Below are positions 5,241 through 5,318 of a stretch of 5,318 bases of DNA, piece after piece. Location: the NCBI GenBank assembly GCA_964553125.1, contig CAZKJW010000144.1, positions 1-5,318 of the forward strand, given 5' to 3'. Below the pieces are notes generated by a model that searched no databases, had not been told where the DNA came from, and saw nothing but the letters and a program-made list of their open reading frames with translations. Each line of letters starts with the position of its first letter. The stretch's first letter is position 1. The position numbers and the translations under genes were made by a program. This DNA comes from Aphodomonas sp964553125 (GTDB lineage: Bacteria > Bacillota > Clostridia > Christensenellales > Aristaeellaceae).

Positions 5241-5318
5241 TTATTCTGCCAGCGCCGTCTGCAAGCTTTCCGCCGTGAGCTTTTCGGGCGGCACAAGCTG
5301 CGGATACATCGCGCGCAC
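5241..5318 (-). CDS. C-terminal end of an unidentified minus-strand gene (partial)
   Basis: Minus-strand reading gives 25 residues, VRAMYPQLVPPEKLTAESLQ followed by TALAE, then TAA at 5243-5241. The frame is open to the right edge, and a good minus-strand terminator follows the stop, which together support a real gene end. The tail looks like a soluble, amphipathic helix preceded by a proline-rich turn. It is too short to assign to a family, so no function is offered. Confidence 0.65.
   Translation of the reverse strand: MRAMYPQLVPPEKLTAESLQTALAE

Noticed and set aside
1..5318. Mobile elements, CRISPR arrays, tRNA or rRNA genes, riboswitches
   Set aside because: No transposase or integrase frame, no regularly spaced repeats, no cloverleaf or rRNA-like stretch and no leader long enough for a known riboswitch was seen.

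Overview
The window looks like a chromosomal contig from a high-GC, endospore-forming Firmicute (class Clostridia), probably metagenome-assembled. The evidence is a SpoIIP-type sporulation hydrolase, strong AGGAGG-type ribosome binding sites, clostridial-type housekeeping families and GC-rich third codon positions throughout. A run of exactly 100 Ns (1192-1291) is a scaffold gap. No rRNA, tRNA, CRISPR array, insertion sequence or phage gene is visible. Genus-level assignment is not possible from this sequence.

Layout. On the minus strand, reading from right to left, a DUF1614-type membrane protein gene (1441 to 1093, interrupted by the gap) overlaps by ATGA a spoIIP-like gene (1096 to 14). 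A 126-bp divergent intergenic region (1442-1567) separates this pair from a plus-strand run of four closely packed genes: a FucU/RbsD-type sugar mutarotase (1568-1996), a zinc-dependent phospholipase C family protein (1996-2898, joined by a TAATG stop/start overlap), a membrane-anchored CapA-like protein (2924-4270) and a single-repeat EamA-type transporter (4289-4702). A plausible sigma-A promoter then precedes a DUF454/YbaN membrane protein gene (4782-5159). That gene ends at a rho-independent terminator, which faces a second terminator belonging to a minus-strand gene of which only the last 25 codons are present (5318 to 5241).

How the genes may work together. The minus-strand pair is plausibly a sporulation unit: SpoIIP degrades septal peptidoglycan during engulfment, and the coupled DUF1614 protein is an uncharacterised membrane partner. 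The plus-strand run mixes a soluble sugar mutarotase with three proteins that could act at the membrane. Its functional logic is not obvious.

The most notable observation is the CapA-like protein. The scaffold of the CapA (PGA_cap, metallophosphatase-fold) family is clearly recognisable, but the residue at essentially every recalled metal-binding motif is replaced (GD to GQ, NLE to TLR, NNH to TDR, HWG to NWG, GxHPH to GTGPT). It therefore looks like a membrane-tethered pseudoenzyme rather than a working hydrolase.
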